From: Pedobacter nototheniae | GTDB lineage: Bacteria > Bacteroidota > Bacteroidia > Sphingobacteriales > Sphingobacteriaceae | NCBI RefSeq assembly: GCF_004335085.1 | Contig: NZ_RQRS01000023.1 | Coordinates: 36,679 to 100,678 of the forward strand | Reading direction: 5' to 3' | DNA: 64,000 nt | In this document: piece after piece, positions 10,501 to 19,018 of the stretch | How positions within the stretch are numbered: position 1 is the first letter of the stretch | Layout of the letters: the number at the start of each line of letters is the position of its first letter | The notes under the pieces: model-generated | Database searches by the model: none | What the model was told of the DNA's origin: nothing | The model's input: only the letters and a program-made list of their open reading frames with translations | Translations under genes and position numbers: made by a program

Positions 10501-12953
10501 TTACAGGTGCTTTAACCAGGGTGACTGGTGAAAATATTGGTGCCTACAGCATTAATAAAGGTACACTTGCGTTGAGTGCTAATTATAATTTAAGCTATAC
10601 CGCTGCAAATTTAACTATCGGCCAAAGAGCCCTTGTAATTACTGCAACAGGTATTAATAAAGTTTATGATGGAAATACCAGTGCAACTGTTAACTTAACG
10701 GATAATAGAGTAACAGGCGATGACCTAACACTAGCCTATACAAATGCTTCTTTCACAGATAAAAACGTTGCTGCGGGTAAACCTGTAACCGTTAATGGCA
10801 TTACCTTAGCTGGTACAGCTGCTGCTAACTATACTTTTAATACAAGTGCCAATACAGTTGCGGATATTAATACTAAAGCATTATTGGTAACCACTAGTGG
10901 TGTAAATAAAGTTTATGATGGTAATGCAACTGCTACAGTAGTTTTGGGCGATAACCGCTTAACTGGGGATGTATTTACTGTTGCTTATGTAGCCAACTTT
11001 AATAGTAAGGATGTTGGTATTGGCAAAACGGTTTCTGTAACAAACATTGTTCTTAATGGAACGGATGCCTTAAACTATACATCAAATTTAACATCCACTG
11101 CAACAGCAGATATTACACCTAAAATTATTACGGTTAATGTAACTGCAGGTCAAACAAAAATATATGGAGATGCTGATCCTGTGTTTACTTACACAACATC
11201 AGCACCATTAATTAGCGGCGATAGTTTTACTGGAGCATTAAGCAGGGTAGCTGGTAATAATATAGGCAACTATGTAATTAATCAAGGTTCTTTAACTGCT
11301 GGAGCCAATTATAGTATAATTTATGTTGGTAATAACTTTAGCATTACAGCAAAATCTATTGTGGTTACTGCTGATGCAAAAAGCAAAACCTATGGAGATA
11401 TTGATCCAGCGCTTACTTACACTTTATCAACCCCGTTAATTAGTGGCGATGCCTTTACTGGTGCTTTAAGTAGAGTAGCTGGTGAACAGGTAGGAACGTA
11501 CCAGATTAATAAAAACAGCTTAGCTTTAAGTAGCAACTATGTACTAACCTATACTGCTGCCAATTTGGTGATAAATAAAAAAGCGCTAATTGTATCTGCA
11601 GATAATAAGACCAAATTACAAGGTGCCGCTAATCCTGCACTTACAGTAAGTTATAATGGTTTTATAGCTGGAGAAAACGCTAGCAATTTAAATACACAGC
11701 CTGTACTTGCAACTACTGCCAATGTGGCTTCTCTACCTGGTACTTATCCAATAACAGTAGGTGGTGCCGTATCCAATAACTATGCTATTACATACAATAG
11801 TGGAACTTTAACAGTTCAAGCTTCTGTAATTACTGATATTACCTTAGCAGCAACGCCGCTTTATGAAAATAATGCAGCAAATGCACCAGCTGGTACATTA
11901 AGTACGGTAGCAAACGATCCGGCAGGAACATATACTTATACTTTAGTTTCGGGTGCTGGCGCTGATGATAATGCTAAGTTTAATATATCTGGCAATATTG
12001 TTAGAGCAACTGCTGCCTTAGATTTCGAAACACAATCTATTTATAGTATTCGTGTTAAAGCAACTTCTCAATTTGGTGTAAGCTTTGAACGTAGCTTAAG
12101 CATCACTTTGTTGGATGTAAATGAAATACCAACACTTAATGCAATTAATAACCAAACCATTTGCTACACTTCAACAGCGCAAACGATAGCTTTAAGTGGT
12201 ATTACAGCAGGACCAGAGGTTGCTCAAACAACAACCATTTCTGTAACTAGCAATAATGCTGCATTATTTGAAAGCTTAGCTGTAGCTAAAAATGGAACAA
12301 CCGGAACATTAACTTATAAAGTTAAAGCAGGTGTCGCTGGCACAGCTACTGTAACCGTTACCGTAAAAGATAATGGCGGTACGGCAAATGGTGGTGTAGA
12401 TACTTTTGTTAGAACATTTACCATTACCGTTTTCGAACTTCCTGTGGTAACAATAACTAGTGATAAAGGAACGGATGTAAGTAAAGGCGAAACCATTAAG
12501 TTAACCGCTGCAGGTGGTGTATCTTATGTATGGAGAGCTGATAATAGCATTCTTGCTGGACAAAATACGGCTGTTTTAACGGTTAGACCGAGCGTAAACA
12601 CTACTTATACTGTTACCGCTACCAATGCAAATGGCTGTACACAAACCAGCAGTTTTACCATTAACGTGGCTTCAGATTTTGCTAAACTTAAAATTACAAA
12701 CCTACTTACACCAAACGGTGATGGTTTTAATGATAAGTGGGTAATTGAAAACATCGATTTATACCCAAGTAATGAAGTGAAGGTTTTTGATAAGGCAGGA
12801 CGTGTAGTTTACACTAAAAAAGGATACGATAATAGCTGGGATGGATCTTTTAACGGTGCACCTTTAAAAGAAGATACTTATTACTATATCGTTGATTTTG
12901 GATCTGGCTTTGGAAGATTGAAAGGCTTTATCACAATTGTTAGAGAACAATAA
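7512..12953 (+). CDS. T9SS type B secreted adhesin-like protein with Gly-rich, LamG and MBG/YDG repeats
   Basis: This 1813-residue protein has a signal peptide ending in ASAQ. In order it carries a Gly-rich region (~83-316), a LamG/concanavalin-like domain (~323-533), a fibronectin type III domain (~546-643), a Big/MBG-like unit (~643-726), and alternating MBG (xYGDxDP...) and YDG (VNKVYDG...) beta-sandwich repeats (~726-1436). It then has a cadherin-like domain (~1440-1536), Ig-like segments, and a C-terminal gliding-motility-associated domain (~1723-1813; LLTPNGDGFNDKW...YPSNEVKVFD) typical of type IX secretion type B substrates. It should be exported through T9SS and displayed on the surface, probably for adhesion or biofilm. 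The PorP/SprF gene starting 13 bases downstream is the usual partner. Confidence 0.9.
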   Translation: MIKNLHLSRWWFKPILPLLVLFTWLGASAQTFNFTTAGATGRLGPTQSQINTSYTATTLNGKVTSNSGIQSWTVPANGKYTITAKGAQGATNGGKGATLSGEFNLLQGHVINIVVGQIGTGSGGAGGSFIFDATSSTLLMAAGGGGGGADNVNTQGQITTSASGGFATSVYNNNFAGKGGINGGGGGAGSASDNSTSGGNGGNGADGGNTVGSSSNAGAGGAGFLGKGGNSAGNAVQGGEKWANGMLGGVGPGNGGFGGGGASNSGSGGGGGYSGGGGGGWTGNWSGAYGGGGGSFNGGSNQVNSIGTNPGDGSVTIDKITQPNALSFAGPIDRVDVPVNSTVQGSFTVEAWLKPEDLSDMVIFSSRISNGNTFDIQFNSNGFHGDIGNGTNWLTTNADAPFTRVPGRWLHVAYVVTPTGYTIYGNGEVIGNGNYSGVIPVLFNNGTNFQIGYNSFNQFTKGLIDELKIYNTALTQANVQADMVSTTASVPGNLIAYYSFDQGNAGGNNSTITTLNDDAGANYNGTLVNFTLNGNSSNWVGSYAMIIPTGLAATPVASKSFTANWSAPASGTVNKYYLDVATDANFTNLVTGYNNLDVSNVLLYNVTGLNPNTNYYYRVRAYNTALNAQGASSKAVMVTTLKANQTLTFAATASKIYGDVDFTAGATSDNAGLPITYVSSDPTVATVTSSGTVHIVKAGTTTITASQAGNGTYNAATDKQQVLTISPKPITVTATAKTKVYGDLDPPLTYTLSSPLVTGDTFTGALGRAAGEAVGSYAINKNTLALSASYTLTFTAANLSITPKALLVTTGGVNKVYDGTTAATVVLGDNRLAGDVFNIGYTANFNTKDVGTGKTVSVTNIVLSGTDASNYTPNLTSTATADITPKIITINATAGQTKVYGDAEPVLAYTTSAPLFAGDSFTGVLNRTLGNNIGNYTINQGSLTAGTNYALIYLGNNFSITTKPITVIADAKTKTYGDVDPELTYTLSTPLITGDAFTGALTRVTGENIGAYSINKGTLALSANYNLSYTAANLTIGQRALVITATGINKVYDGNTSATVNLTDNRVTGDDLTLAYTNASFTDKNVAAGKPVTVNGITLAGTAAANYTFNTSANTVADINTKALLVTTSGVNKVYDGNATATVVLGDNRLTGDVFTVAYVANFNSKDVGIGKTVSVTNIVLNGTDALNYTSNLTSTATADITPKIITVNVTAGQTKIYGDADPVFTYTTSAPLISGDSFTGALSRVAGNNIGNYVINQGSLTAGANYSIIYVGNNFSITAKSIVVTADAKSKTYGDIDPALTYTLSTPLISGDAFTGALSRVAGEQVGTYQINKNSLALSSNYVLTYTAANLVINKKALIVSADNKTKLQGAANPALTVSYNGFIAGENASNLNTQPVLATTANVASLPGTYPITVGGAVSNNYAITYNSGTLTVQASVITDITLAATPLYENNAANAPAGTLSTVANDPAGTYTYTLVSGAGADDNAKFNISGNIVRATAALDFETQSIYSIRVKATSQFGVSFERSLSITLLDVNEIPTLNAINNQTICYTSTAQTIALSGITAGPEVAQTTTISVTSNNAALFESLAVAKNGTTGTLTYKVKAGVAGTATVTVTVKDNGGTANGGVDTFVRTFTITVFELPVVTITSDKGTDVSKGETIKLTAAGGVSYVWRADNSILAGQNTAVLTVRPSVNTTYTVTATNANGCTQTSSFTINVASDFAKLKITNLLTPNGDGFNDKWVIENIDLYPSNEVKVFDKAGRVVYTKKGYDNSWDGSFNGAPLKEDTYYYIVDFGSGFGRLKGFITIVREQ

Positions 12954-12966
12954 AAGGCATACTAAA

Positions 12967-13857
12967 ATGAAAAAAATAAATAAAATTATAGCAGTACTGT
13001 TTTTTATAATAGTATCTGGAACAATAACAAAAGCACAATTAAACCCAAATGGGGCACAATATTATGTGAACCAGTATTTAGCAAACCCTGCTTTGGCAGG
13101 CTCGGTTGAAGGGGTTAGAATTAATGGTGGTTACCGTGCACTCTGGAATAATATTCCGGGTGCACCGGTATCACAAAGTATAACTGGCGAGTATGGTTTT
13201 AATCGCGTTGGTTTAGGTCTTAATGTTTCCAACGAATCATCGGGGCTATTAAGACAAACCCGTGTGGTAGCTACTTATGCTTATCATATCAATTTAGATA
13301 GCTATGGTAACCAGCTTAGTTTTGGTGTATCGGGTGGTTTTATGAGTCAAAGATTAGATCAAACTGATTTGCAAGGAAATGCTAACGATCCTATGATTGG
13401 ACTTTACAACTCTCGCAAAACTTATGTTGATGGCGATTTTGGGGTTGCATATACCAGCAAAAGCTTAACGGTACAGGCAGCGATTCCGAACCTTAAAAGT
13501 TTTTTTAAAAAGGATGTGATAAAACTTGCCGATGAATCTACTTTTTACTCTGCAATTAGTTATAAAATTAGTTTAGGCGCAGGCATAAATACAGTAGTAG
13601 CCGAGCCCAAATTTGCTTATCGTGGCGTTCGTGGTTTCGATAATATGTGGGATGCAGGCTTGCAGGTAGGTATTGCAGATCAACAAATATTTTTTACCGG
13701 TTTATACCACAGTACAGAAAGTGCTACCATGGGGTTTGGTATGGATTTTAAGAAAAAGTATTTAGTTAGTGGTTTATATACCACGCAAACTTCAGCACTA
13801 TCAGGCTATACAAACGGTAGCTTCGAATTAAATTTAAGATTATCATTAGGTAAATAG
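12967..13857 (+). CDS. PorP/SprF family T9SS outer-membrane protein
   Basis: This 296-residue protein starts at ATG 12967; an earlier in-frame start at 12937 overlaps the adhesin gene and places charged residues before the signal peptide, so it is unlikely. The signal peptide MKKINKIIAVLFFIIVSG...KAQ is followed by LNPNGAQYYVNQYLANPALAGSVEG, the N-terminal signature of PorP/SprF proteins, and a beta-barrel pattern ending in ELNLRLSLGK. These outer-membrane proteins associate with individual T9SS type B substrates such as the one immediately upstream, with which it forms a two-gene operon closed by a terminator. Confidence 0.92.
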   Translation: MKKINKIIAVLFFIIVSGTITKAQLNPNGAQYYVNQYLANPALAGSVEGVRINGGYRALWNNIPGAPVSQSITGEYGFNRVGLGLNVSNESSGLLRQTRVVATYAYHINLDSYGNQLSFGVSGGFMSQRLDQTDLQGNANDPMIGLYNSRKTYVDGDFGVAYTSKSLTVQAAIPNLKSFFKKDVIKLADESTFYSAISYKISLGAGINTVVAEPKFAYRGVRGFDNMWDAGLQVGIADQQIFFTGLYHSTESATMGFGMDFKKKYLVSGLYTTQTSALSGYTNGSFELNLRLSLGK

Positions 13858-13874
13858 AGTGCAATAAGTAAGCA

Positions 13875-13906
13875 AAAAGGCTGTGTTTTAATTAACACAG
13901 CCTTTT
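13875..13906. terminator. Bidirectional terminator between convergent genes
   Basis: AAAAGGCTGTGTT and AACACAGCCTTTT form a perfect 13-bp stem with a 6-base loop. It serves the PorP/SprF gene on the plus strand and the DUF1684 gene on the minus strand, whose stop lies at its edge. Confidence 0.85.
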
Positions 13907-13907
13907 G

Positions 13908-14516
13908 CTATTTTTTATGCTTTTTTTCTCCCGAGTAAAGCTTTTCTCCTGCCTTAATCTCTAAAGAAAGATCGTTCTCTTCTGGCGGTACCGGACAACG
14001 ATAGCCATCGCTATAAGCACAATAAGGATTATAAGCTTTATTAAAATCAACTTCAATTTTACCATCCTTAATATCTGCCGAGCTTAAATCTATATATCGT
14101 CCGCCACCATAAGTTTCCTTATTATTGGTTTCATCCGTAAAAGGTAAAAAGAGTAAATTTTTATAGAGTGGGTTAGCAGCCAGCGCAATGCTTTTATACA
14201 ATGTCATTGTAACAGCGCCTCCATTTAGGTTGAAGGTAATGTGCGCAAAACGATAAAATTCTTTGCTGGTACCATCATAGGTAGGCATTTTAAAAACCTT
14301 TTCGTTCTTAAGTAAATCTACTGTTCCAGTAACTCTATATGCGCTATCTGCATCATAAAAATGAAGATCCTTTAAATCTGCCTCTTTTAATGGAGAATGA
14401 CTTTCCTTAATAAAATCCTGTTTATATTTTTCACGGTGTGATGCAATTTGATCACTGTACGATTGTGCAAATGTTGTTGTACTAAACAATAAAAAAAGAG
14501 GAATAAGATATTTCAT
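13908..14516 (-). CDS. DUF1684 domain secreted protein
   Basis: This 202-residue protein has a signal peptide (MKYLIPLFLLFSTTTFA, QS) and a DUF1684 domain. Family marks are FLPFTDETNNKETYGGGRYID and DFNKAYNPYCAYSDGYRCP followed by PPEENDLSLEIKAGEK, the conserved Cys/Asn/Pro-rich end of the family. DUF1684 proteins occur across Bacteroidota and Actinobacteria and have no established biochemical role. It stands alone, with a terminator downstream. TAATTTTG (14528-14521 on the minus strand) just before the start could be a -7 box. Confidence 0.88.
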   Translation of the reverse strand: MKYLIPLFLLFSTTTFAQSYSDQIASHREKYKQDFIKESHSPLKEADLKDLHFYDADSAYRVTGTVDLLKNEKVFKMPTYDGTSKEFYRFAHITFNLNGGAVTMTLYKSIALAANPLYKNLLFLPFTDETNNKETYGGGRYIDLSSADIKDGKIEVDFNKAYNPYCAYSDGYRCPVPPEENDLSLEIKAGEKLYSGEKKHKK

Positions 14517-14711
14517 ACTTCAAAATTACATCAATTAAGGTAAAACTTTGTCATTGTACTGAAACACAGGATTAATTTTAAAGCACTTAACCAACGAGGA
14601 GCATCATTTAAACCAGCTGTTTCAGATGTTAGCTTTTTCAGTGCATCTCGTACCATTGATGAAGCAGGATTTTCAAATTCTGAAGATCCTTTATAGCTTT
14701 TATCTATTTAC

Positions 14712-14731
14712 GGGTTCAGAGAACCCTTTTT
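14712..14731 (+). terminator. Terminator-like hairpin without an upstream gene
   Basis: GGGTTC-AGA-GAACCC followed by TTTTT has the form of a plus-strand intrinsic terminator, but the only plus-strand DNA before it, back to 14517, shows no gene. It may belong to the repeat family of this region or end an unrecognised RNA. Confidence 0.35.
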
Positions 14732-14783
14732 ATTATTAATTCGAGATGCCCTGCGGAACATCTCGAACAGCTGGAATCATTTA

Positions 14784-14972
14784 GCTGACGAGGAGCATCA
14801 TTTAACCGACGAGGAGCATCATTTAACTGACGAGGAGCATCATTTAGCTGACGAGGAGCATCATTTAACCGACGAGGAGCATCATTTAGCTGACGAGGAG
14901 CATCATTTACCCAACGAGGAGCATCATTTAACTGACGAGGAGCATCATTTAGCTGACGAGGAGCATCATGTA
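14784..14972. repeat. 21-bp minisatellite, nine tandem units
   Basis: Nine consecutive 21-base units share GACGAGGAGCATCATTTA or a one- or two-base variant; the remaining three bases are mostly GCT, ACC or ACT. A degenerate half-unit precedes the array and one complete stray unit lies at 14590-14610. The period is a multiple of three. One plus-strand frame would read repeating D-E-E-H-H-L-A/T heptads, but it lacks a start codon. On the minus strand, one frame has a stop codon in every unit. Confidence 0.95.
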
Positions 14973-15119
14973 AAAATAAGCAGGAGAGTGTAAATTAGAT
15001 TGTGTAAACTGTTTAGGAGAGTGTAAAAATTAAAAAGAGAAGTACTTTTTTAATGTGAGGACGAAGCCATCTTTGCCAACCATTAAAATACGATTGGCAA
15101 AGAATTTATATCTCTGATG

Positions 15120-16217
15120 TTAAAGGATACTGGCTTTATTTCTTAAAAACTGATCTGCTAATACTAAGGCGGTCATAGCTTCAACAATAACTACAGCTCT
15201 AGGCACCACACATGGATCATGGCGACCTTTACCTTTAATTTCTGCAGCTTCTCCGGCAGCATTTATAGTTTGTTGATTGTGCATAATTGTTGCAACAGGT
15301 TTAAAGGCAACTTTAAAAGTAATATCCATTCCATTAGATATGCCACCTAAAATGCCACCGGCATGGTTGGTAATGGTTTTAAAAGCTTTTGCTTCTGCAG
15401 CTTTTGGTTGCGGAATATCATTATGCTCTGATCCCTTTAATTCGCTTCCGGCAAAGCCTGATCCATACTCAAAACCATGAACAGCATTAATGCTTAGCAT
15501 TGCTTTACCTAAATCTGCATGGAGTTTATCAAAAACAGGTTCGCCCAAACCAGCAGGACAGCCCTTAACTACGCAAGCAATTTTACCGCCAACGGTATCA
15601 CCATCTTTTCTAACCGAATCTATAAATTCAATCATTTCATGTGCCGTTGCCGGATCCGCACAGCGTACAATATTATCTTCTCTAATGGCTAATAAAGCGG
15701 TTAAATCATTGCTTTCAAGGTTTGGTGCATCAATGGTTCCAACCGCTGTTACGTGGGCAAAAATTTCGATGCCCTGTTGTTTTAAAAACAATTTTGCAAT
15801 GGCTCCAGCTGCAACTCTTGCTGCGGTTTCCCTTGCAGATGATCGGCCACCACCACGATGATCTCTAATGCCGTATTTTGCATCGTAAACATAATCTGCA
15901 TGGCTAGGGCGGTAAACATCCACATTATGCCCATAATCTTTTGATCGCTGATCCTCATTCGGAATTAACAAAGCAATAGGTGTACCTGTACTTTTTCCTT
16001 CAAAAACACCCGACAAAATTTGTACGGTATCACTTTCTTTTCTTTGAGTGGTTATTTTAGATTGCCCTGGTTTACGCTTATCCAATTCGGATTGAATAAA
16101 TTCTAAGTCAATATCTAATTGCGCCGGACAGCCATCTATAATTACGCCAATGGCAACGCCATGAGATTCGCCAAAAGTGGTAATGCGAAAGAGTTGTCCG
16201 AATGAGTTTCCTGCCAT
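15120..16217 (-). CDS. aroC: Chorismate synthase
   Basis: This 365-residue enzyme converts 5-enolpyruvylshikimate-3-phosphate to chorismate using reduced FMN, the last shared step of aromatic biosynthesis. All chorismate synthase signatures are present: FGESHGVAIGVIIDGCPA near residue 15, DHRGGGRSSARETAARVAAGA near 118, and RHDPCVVPRAVVIVEAM near the C-terminus. It is the last gene of the minus-strand aromatic cluster, 60 bases after aroA. Confidence 0.97.
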   Translation of the reverse strand: MAGNSFGQLFRITTFGESHGVAIGVIIDGCPAQLDIDLEFIQSELDKRKPGQSKITTQRKESDTVQILSGVFEGKSTGTPIALLIPNEDQRSKDYGHNVDVYRPSHADYVYDAKYGIRDHRGGGRSSARETAARVAAGAIAKLFLKQQGIEIFAHVTAVGTIDAPNLESNDLTALLAIREDNIVRCADPATAHEMIEFIDSVRKDGDTVGGKIACVVKGCPAGLGEPVFDKLHADLGKAMLSINAVHGFEYGSGFAGSELKGSEHNDIPQPKAAEAKAFKTITNHAGGILGGISNGMDITFKVAFKPVATIMHNQQTINAAGEAAEIKGKGRHDPCVVPRAVVIVEAMTALVLADQFLRNKASIL

Positions 16218-16277
16218 TATTTAAGAATTGAATTATAGGATGATTAAATTATTGAATATTTTGATATTAGATTTTCA

Positions 16278-17567
16278 CTACTTAATACTTACGTCAAAGC
16301 CAGCTTTTTTCAAATCTTCCCAAAAGTAAGGGTACGATTTTTCTACCACTTGCATTTCTTCAATTTCCACTTCGTTAATTAACAAAGCTAAAGGAGCAAA
16401 GGCCATAGCCATGCGGTGATCCTCGTAGGTGGCAATGGTAATTTTATCCGGAAAATGAAGGTTATCGCAATTTAAAGTATAAACAAGATTATCCTCTTTT
16501 AAAGTTACACCAATTTTAGCCAACTCGTTTTGTAAGGCAGCAATTCTATCGGTTTCTTTAATTTTTAAGGTTTCCAAACCTGTAAAAGCCATGTTTTTAC
16601 CCAAAGCCGCTGCAATTACCACAATAGTTTGTGCCAAATCGGGGCAGGTTTTTAAATCTAAAACCTCTACGCTATCCAATGATAAACCTAAATTACTGAT
16701 GGAAATTCCGGTATCGGTTTTACTCGTTGCGATACCAAAAATCTTCATTATTTTCTGAATCTGACTATCGCCCTGCAAGCTTTTATCCTTTAGTGCAGGT
16801 AAGCCAATTTCTGCCTCTTCTGCCAAAGCAGCAATGCTGTACCAGTAAGATGCAGCGCTCCAATCTGGTTCTACAACTAAAGTACCAGCCTTAAAGGATT
16901 GTGGTTCAATAGTAATTAAATTTCCATTCCAGGTGTGTTCAATCCCTACAGATTTTAACATATCCAAAGTCATATCTACATATGGCTTAGATGTTAATTC
17001 ACCTTCAATTTCGAGTGTTAAGCCTTGAGGTAAAATAGGGGCAATCATCAGCAAAGCTGAAATGTACTGGCTGCTTACATCGCCTTTAATTTTAACTTGA
17101 GAAGCAATTTGTTGTAGCGGTCCGTTGATATTTAAAGGTGGAAAACCTTCGTTCTCTGCATAAGAAATATCTGCACCAATTTTTTTTAAGGCTTCAGTTA
17201 ATATCCCAATTGGGCGTTGCTTCATTCGCTCAGTTCCTGTTAAAAGGAAATTTCCATTTTTTGCAGAAAGATAAGCAGATAAAAAACGCATTGCTGTGCC
17301 TGCAGGACCAACATCTACTATTTCAGAATTTTGGGCAGAAACATTTAATTCGTTTTCCGTTTCAGGTGTTTCAACCTCTAATTTATTTAGAATATCATTT
17401 AAGGTAACGGTATCGGCTGCATTAGAAAGATTTTCTACTTTAACCAGCCCTTTGCTTAATGCACTAATAATTAAGGCTCTATTGCATTCGCTTTTAGAAC
17501 CTGTTAAAAGGATTTCCGTATCAATATTCTTATTTCCTTTAAAAGAAACTAAGGCATTTTTAGACAT
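16278..17567 (-). CDS. aroA: 3-phosphoshikimate 1-carboxyvinyltransferase (EPSP synthase)
   Basis: This 429-residue enzyme transfers enolpyruvate from PEP to shikimate-3-phosphate. Family marks are GSKSECNRALIISAL (substrate loop), VGPAGTAMRF, LTGTERMKQRPIG, EPDWSAASYWY, and KETDRIAALQNELAKIG. The Leu-Thr-Gly-Thr loop replaces the LTGNAGTAMRP order of classical enterobacterial EPSPS, as is usual in Bacteroidota homologues. It lies between the DAHP synthase/chorismate mutase gene (204-base gap holding a dispersed repeat) and aroC (60-base gap). Confidence 0.95.
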   Translation of the reverse strand: MSKNALVSFKGNKNIDTEILLTGSKSECNRALIISALSKGLVKVENLSNAADTVTLNDILNKLEVETPETENELNVSAQNSEIVDVGPAGTAMRFLSAYLSAKNGNFLLTGTERMKQRPIGILTEALKKIGADISYAENEGFPPLNINGPLQQIASQVKIKGDVSSQYISALLMIAPILPQGLTLEIEGELTSKPYVDMTLDMLKSVGIEHTWNGNLITIEPQSFKAGTLVVEPDWSAASYWYSIAALAEEAEIGLPALKDKSLQGDSQIQKIMKIFGIATSKTDTGISISNLGLSLDSVEVLDLKTCPDLAQTIVVIAAALGKNMAFTGLETLKIKETDRIAALQNELAKIGVTLKEDNLVYTLNCDNLHFPDKITIATYEDHRMAMAFAPLALLINEVEIEEMQVVEKSYPYFWEDLKKAGFDVSIK

Positions 17568-17670
17568 TGTTATTCTGTTTTGTTCTTAAAATGCAATTGC
17601 CAGATGGTTTACATCTGACAATGCATTGTATTTAATATCGCCACTTTTGAATACTTGGCTATCGTTGTAA

Positions 17671-17695
17671 GATTGCTTCGTACCTCGCAATGACG
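17671..17695. repeat. Dispersed GATTGCTTCG..CTCGCAATGACG element
   Basis: Bases 17671-17695 read GATTGCTTCGTACCTCGCAA then TGACG. The same core, with G for A and AA for AT, recurs in the four-copy array at 41.3-42.7 kb. Its reverse complement (CATTGCGAGGTACGAAGC) resembles a short palindromic intergenic repeat known from many bacterial genomes. It sits in the aroA/DAHP synthase gap. Confidence 0.7.
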
Positions 17696-17771
17696 TTGTG
17701 CGAGAGGGTTTCTTTTTAAGATTTAGGGTTGTTTTACCATCCATCTTAAACCTTTCAACCCTCTACCTTAA

Positions 17772-18911
17772 TTAAGCTTTAACTTCGTTATGTTGTTCAG
17801 CAGCAATTCCTTTTTCGGCTTTGCCAGCATTCATAATTTCAGTTTGCTTGCGAATAGATTCGCCGTGAACCAATTCTAAGAATTTCTCTGTAAAATTCAA
17901 ATCTAATTTTAAAGCTTTAGCAAAAGCATGTCCTTTTTTAATAATGGCATCCCAACGGTTAACTTGTAAAATGGTTACTTGGTTATCGCGTTTAAATTCA
18001 CCAATTTTCTCAACAATTGCCATACGTTCACCTAGTTTTTGCAATAAAATATCATCAATTTTATCAATTCCTTTACGTAAATCGGCTAATTTATCAGCGA
18101 AAGCTTCGTTTGGTGCTTCAGGTTCACGTACTGTTAAACGATCAACTAATTCTGCCAAGGCAGCCGGTGTTACTTGTTGTTTAGCATCCGTCCATGCAAC
18201 TGAAGGGTCAACATGAGATTCGATCATTAATCCTTGCATATCTAAATCCAAAGCTTTTTGCGAAATGTAAGGGATTAACTCACGGTTACCACAAATATGA
18301 CTTGGATCGTTGATGATAGGTAAATCAGGGCAAAGGGTTTTTAACTGGATTGCAAGTTCCCACATTGGTTCGTTACGGAAAGAACTTTTCTCGAAAGAAG
18401 AGAAACCGCGGTGAATTGCACCAATTTTAGTAATACCTGCTTGGTTGATACGCTCAATTGCACCAATCCATAATTGTAAATCAGGATTAACCGGGTTTTT
18501 AATTAATACTGGAACATCATGTCCTTTTAAAGCATCAGCAATTTCCTGTACCGTAAATGGATTTACAGTAGAACGAGCACCAATCCATAAAATATCTACA
18601 CCAGCCGCTAAAGCTTCTTCAACGTGTTTTGCATTTGCAACTTCAACAGCAGTTGGTAATCCGGTTTCTGCTTTTGCACGCTTTAACCATTCTAAACCAA
18701 TACTTCCAATACCTTCAAATTCTCCTGGGCGGGTACGTGGTTTCCAAATACCTGCTCTTAATACTGATACTTTTCCGGTTGCAGCCAATAAATGAGCTGT
18801 AGTTAATAATTGCTCTTCAGTTTCTGCGCTACATGGGCCTGAGATCAATAAAGGTTCGTTGTTGGTGTTTAACCAAGTGTTTAATGGCTGAATGTTTAAA
18901 TTAAGTTTCAT
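17772..18911 (-). CDS. Bifunctional DAHP synthase / type II chorismate mutase
   Basis: This 379-residue protein fuses a KDPG-aldolase-type DAHP synthase (residues ~1-265) with a C-terminal AroQ chorismate mutase (~270-360). Visible marks are LLISGPCSAETEEQL, VLRAGIWKPRTRPGEFEGIG, HRGFSSFEKSSFRNEP, NDPSHICGNRE, ESHVDPSVAW; then LADLRKGIDKIDDILLQKLG, ERMAIVEKIGEFK, and NRWDAIIKKG for the mutase. It catalyses both the first step of the shikimate pathway (PEP + erythrose-4-phosphate) and the chorismate-to-prephenate branch step. The mutase is C-terminal, as in other Bacteroidota. It follows pheA with a 107-base gap (start 18911 to pheA stop 19019) and probably shares its attenuated transcript. 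Confidence 0.95.
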   Translation of the reverse strand: MKLNLNIQPLNTWLNTNNEPLLISGPCSAETEEQLLTTAHLLAATGKVSVLRAGIWKPRTRPGEFEGIGSIGLEWLKRAKAETGLPTAVEVANAKHVEEALAAGVDILWIGARSTVNPFTVQEIADALKGHDVPVLIKNPVNPDLQLWIGAIERINQAGITKIGAIHRGFSSFEKSSFRNEPMWELAIQLKTLCPDLPIINDPSHICGNRELIPYISQKALDLDMQGLMIESHVDPSVAWTDAKQQVTPAALAELVDRLTVREPEAPNEAFADKLADLRKGIDKIDDILLQKLGERMAIVEKIGEFKRDNQVTILQVNRWDAIIKKGHAFAKALKLDLNFTEKFLELVHGESIRKQTEIMNAGKAEKGIAAEQHNEVKA

Positions 18912-19018
18912 GTTTTTATGGATTGTAATATTTTTAAATTCGATTGTTTAATTGTTGTATTGTTTTTTATTGTTTTTTATTGTTTGGTTAAAACTGTCAA
19001 CTAAAAATTGCTAACTGC

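Larger units (their letters stand above)
14517..15119. other. Repeat-rich intergenic region downstream of aroC
   Basis: The 603 bases hold an isolated copy of the minisatellite unit (14590-14610), a hairpin GGGTTC-AGA-GAACCC followed by TTTTT (14712-14731), a second hairpin TTCGAGATG/CATCTCGAA (14740-14767), the nine-unit tandem array (14784-14972), two copies of AGGAGAGTGTAAA (about 14983 and 15014), and a stem CTTTGCCAA/TTGGCAAAG at 15071-15102 that may mark the end of aroC transcription. No protein-coding gene is evident. Confidence 0.6.

Noticed and set aside
14784..14972. CRISPR-like array
   Set aside because: Units follow one another without unique spacers, are only 21 bases, and no cas genes are present.
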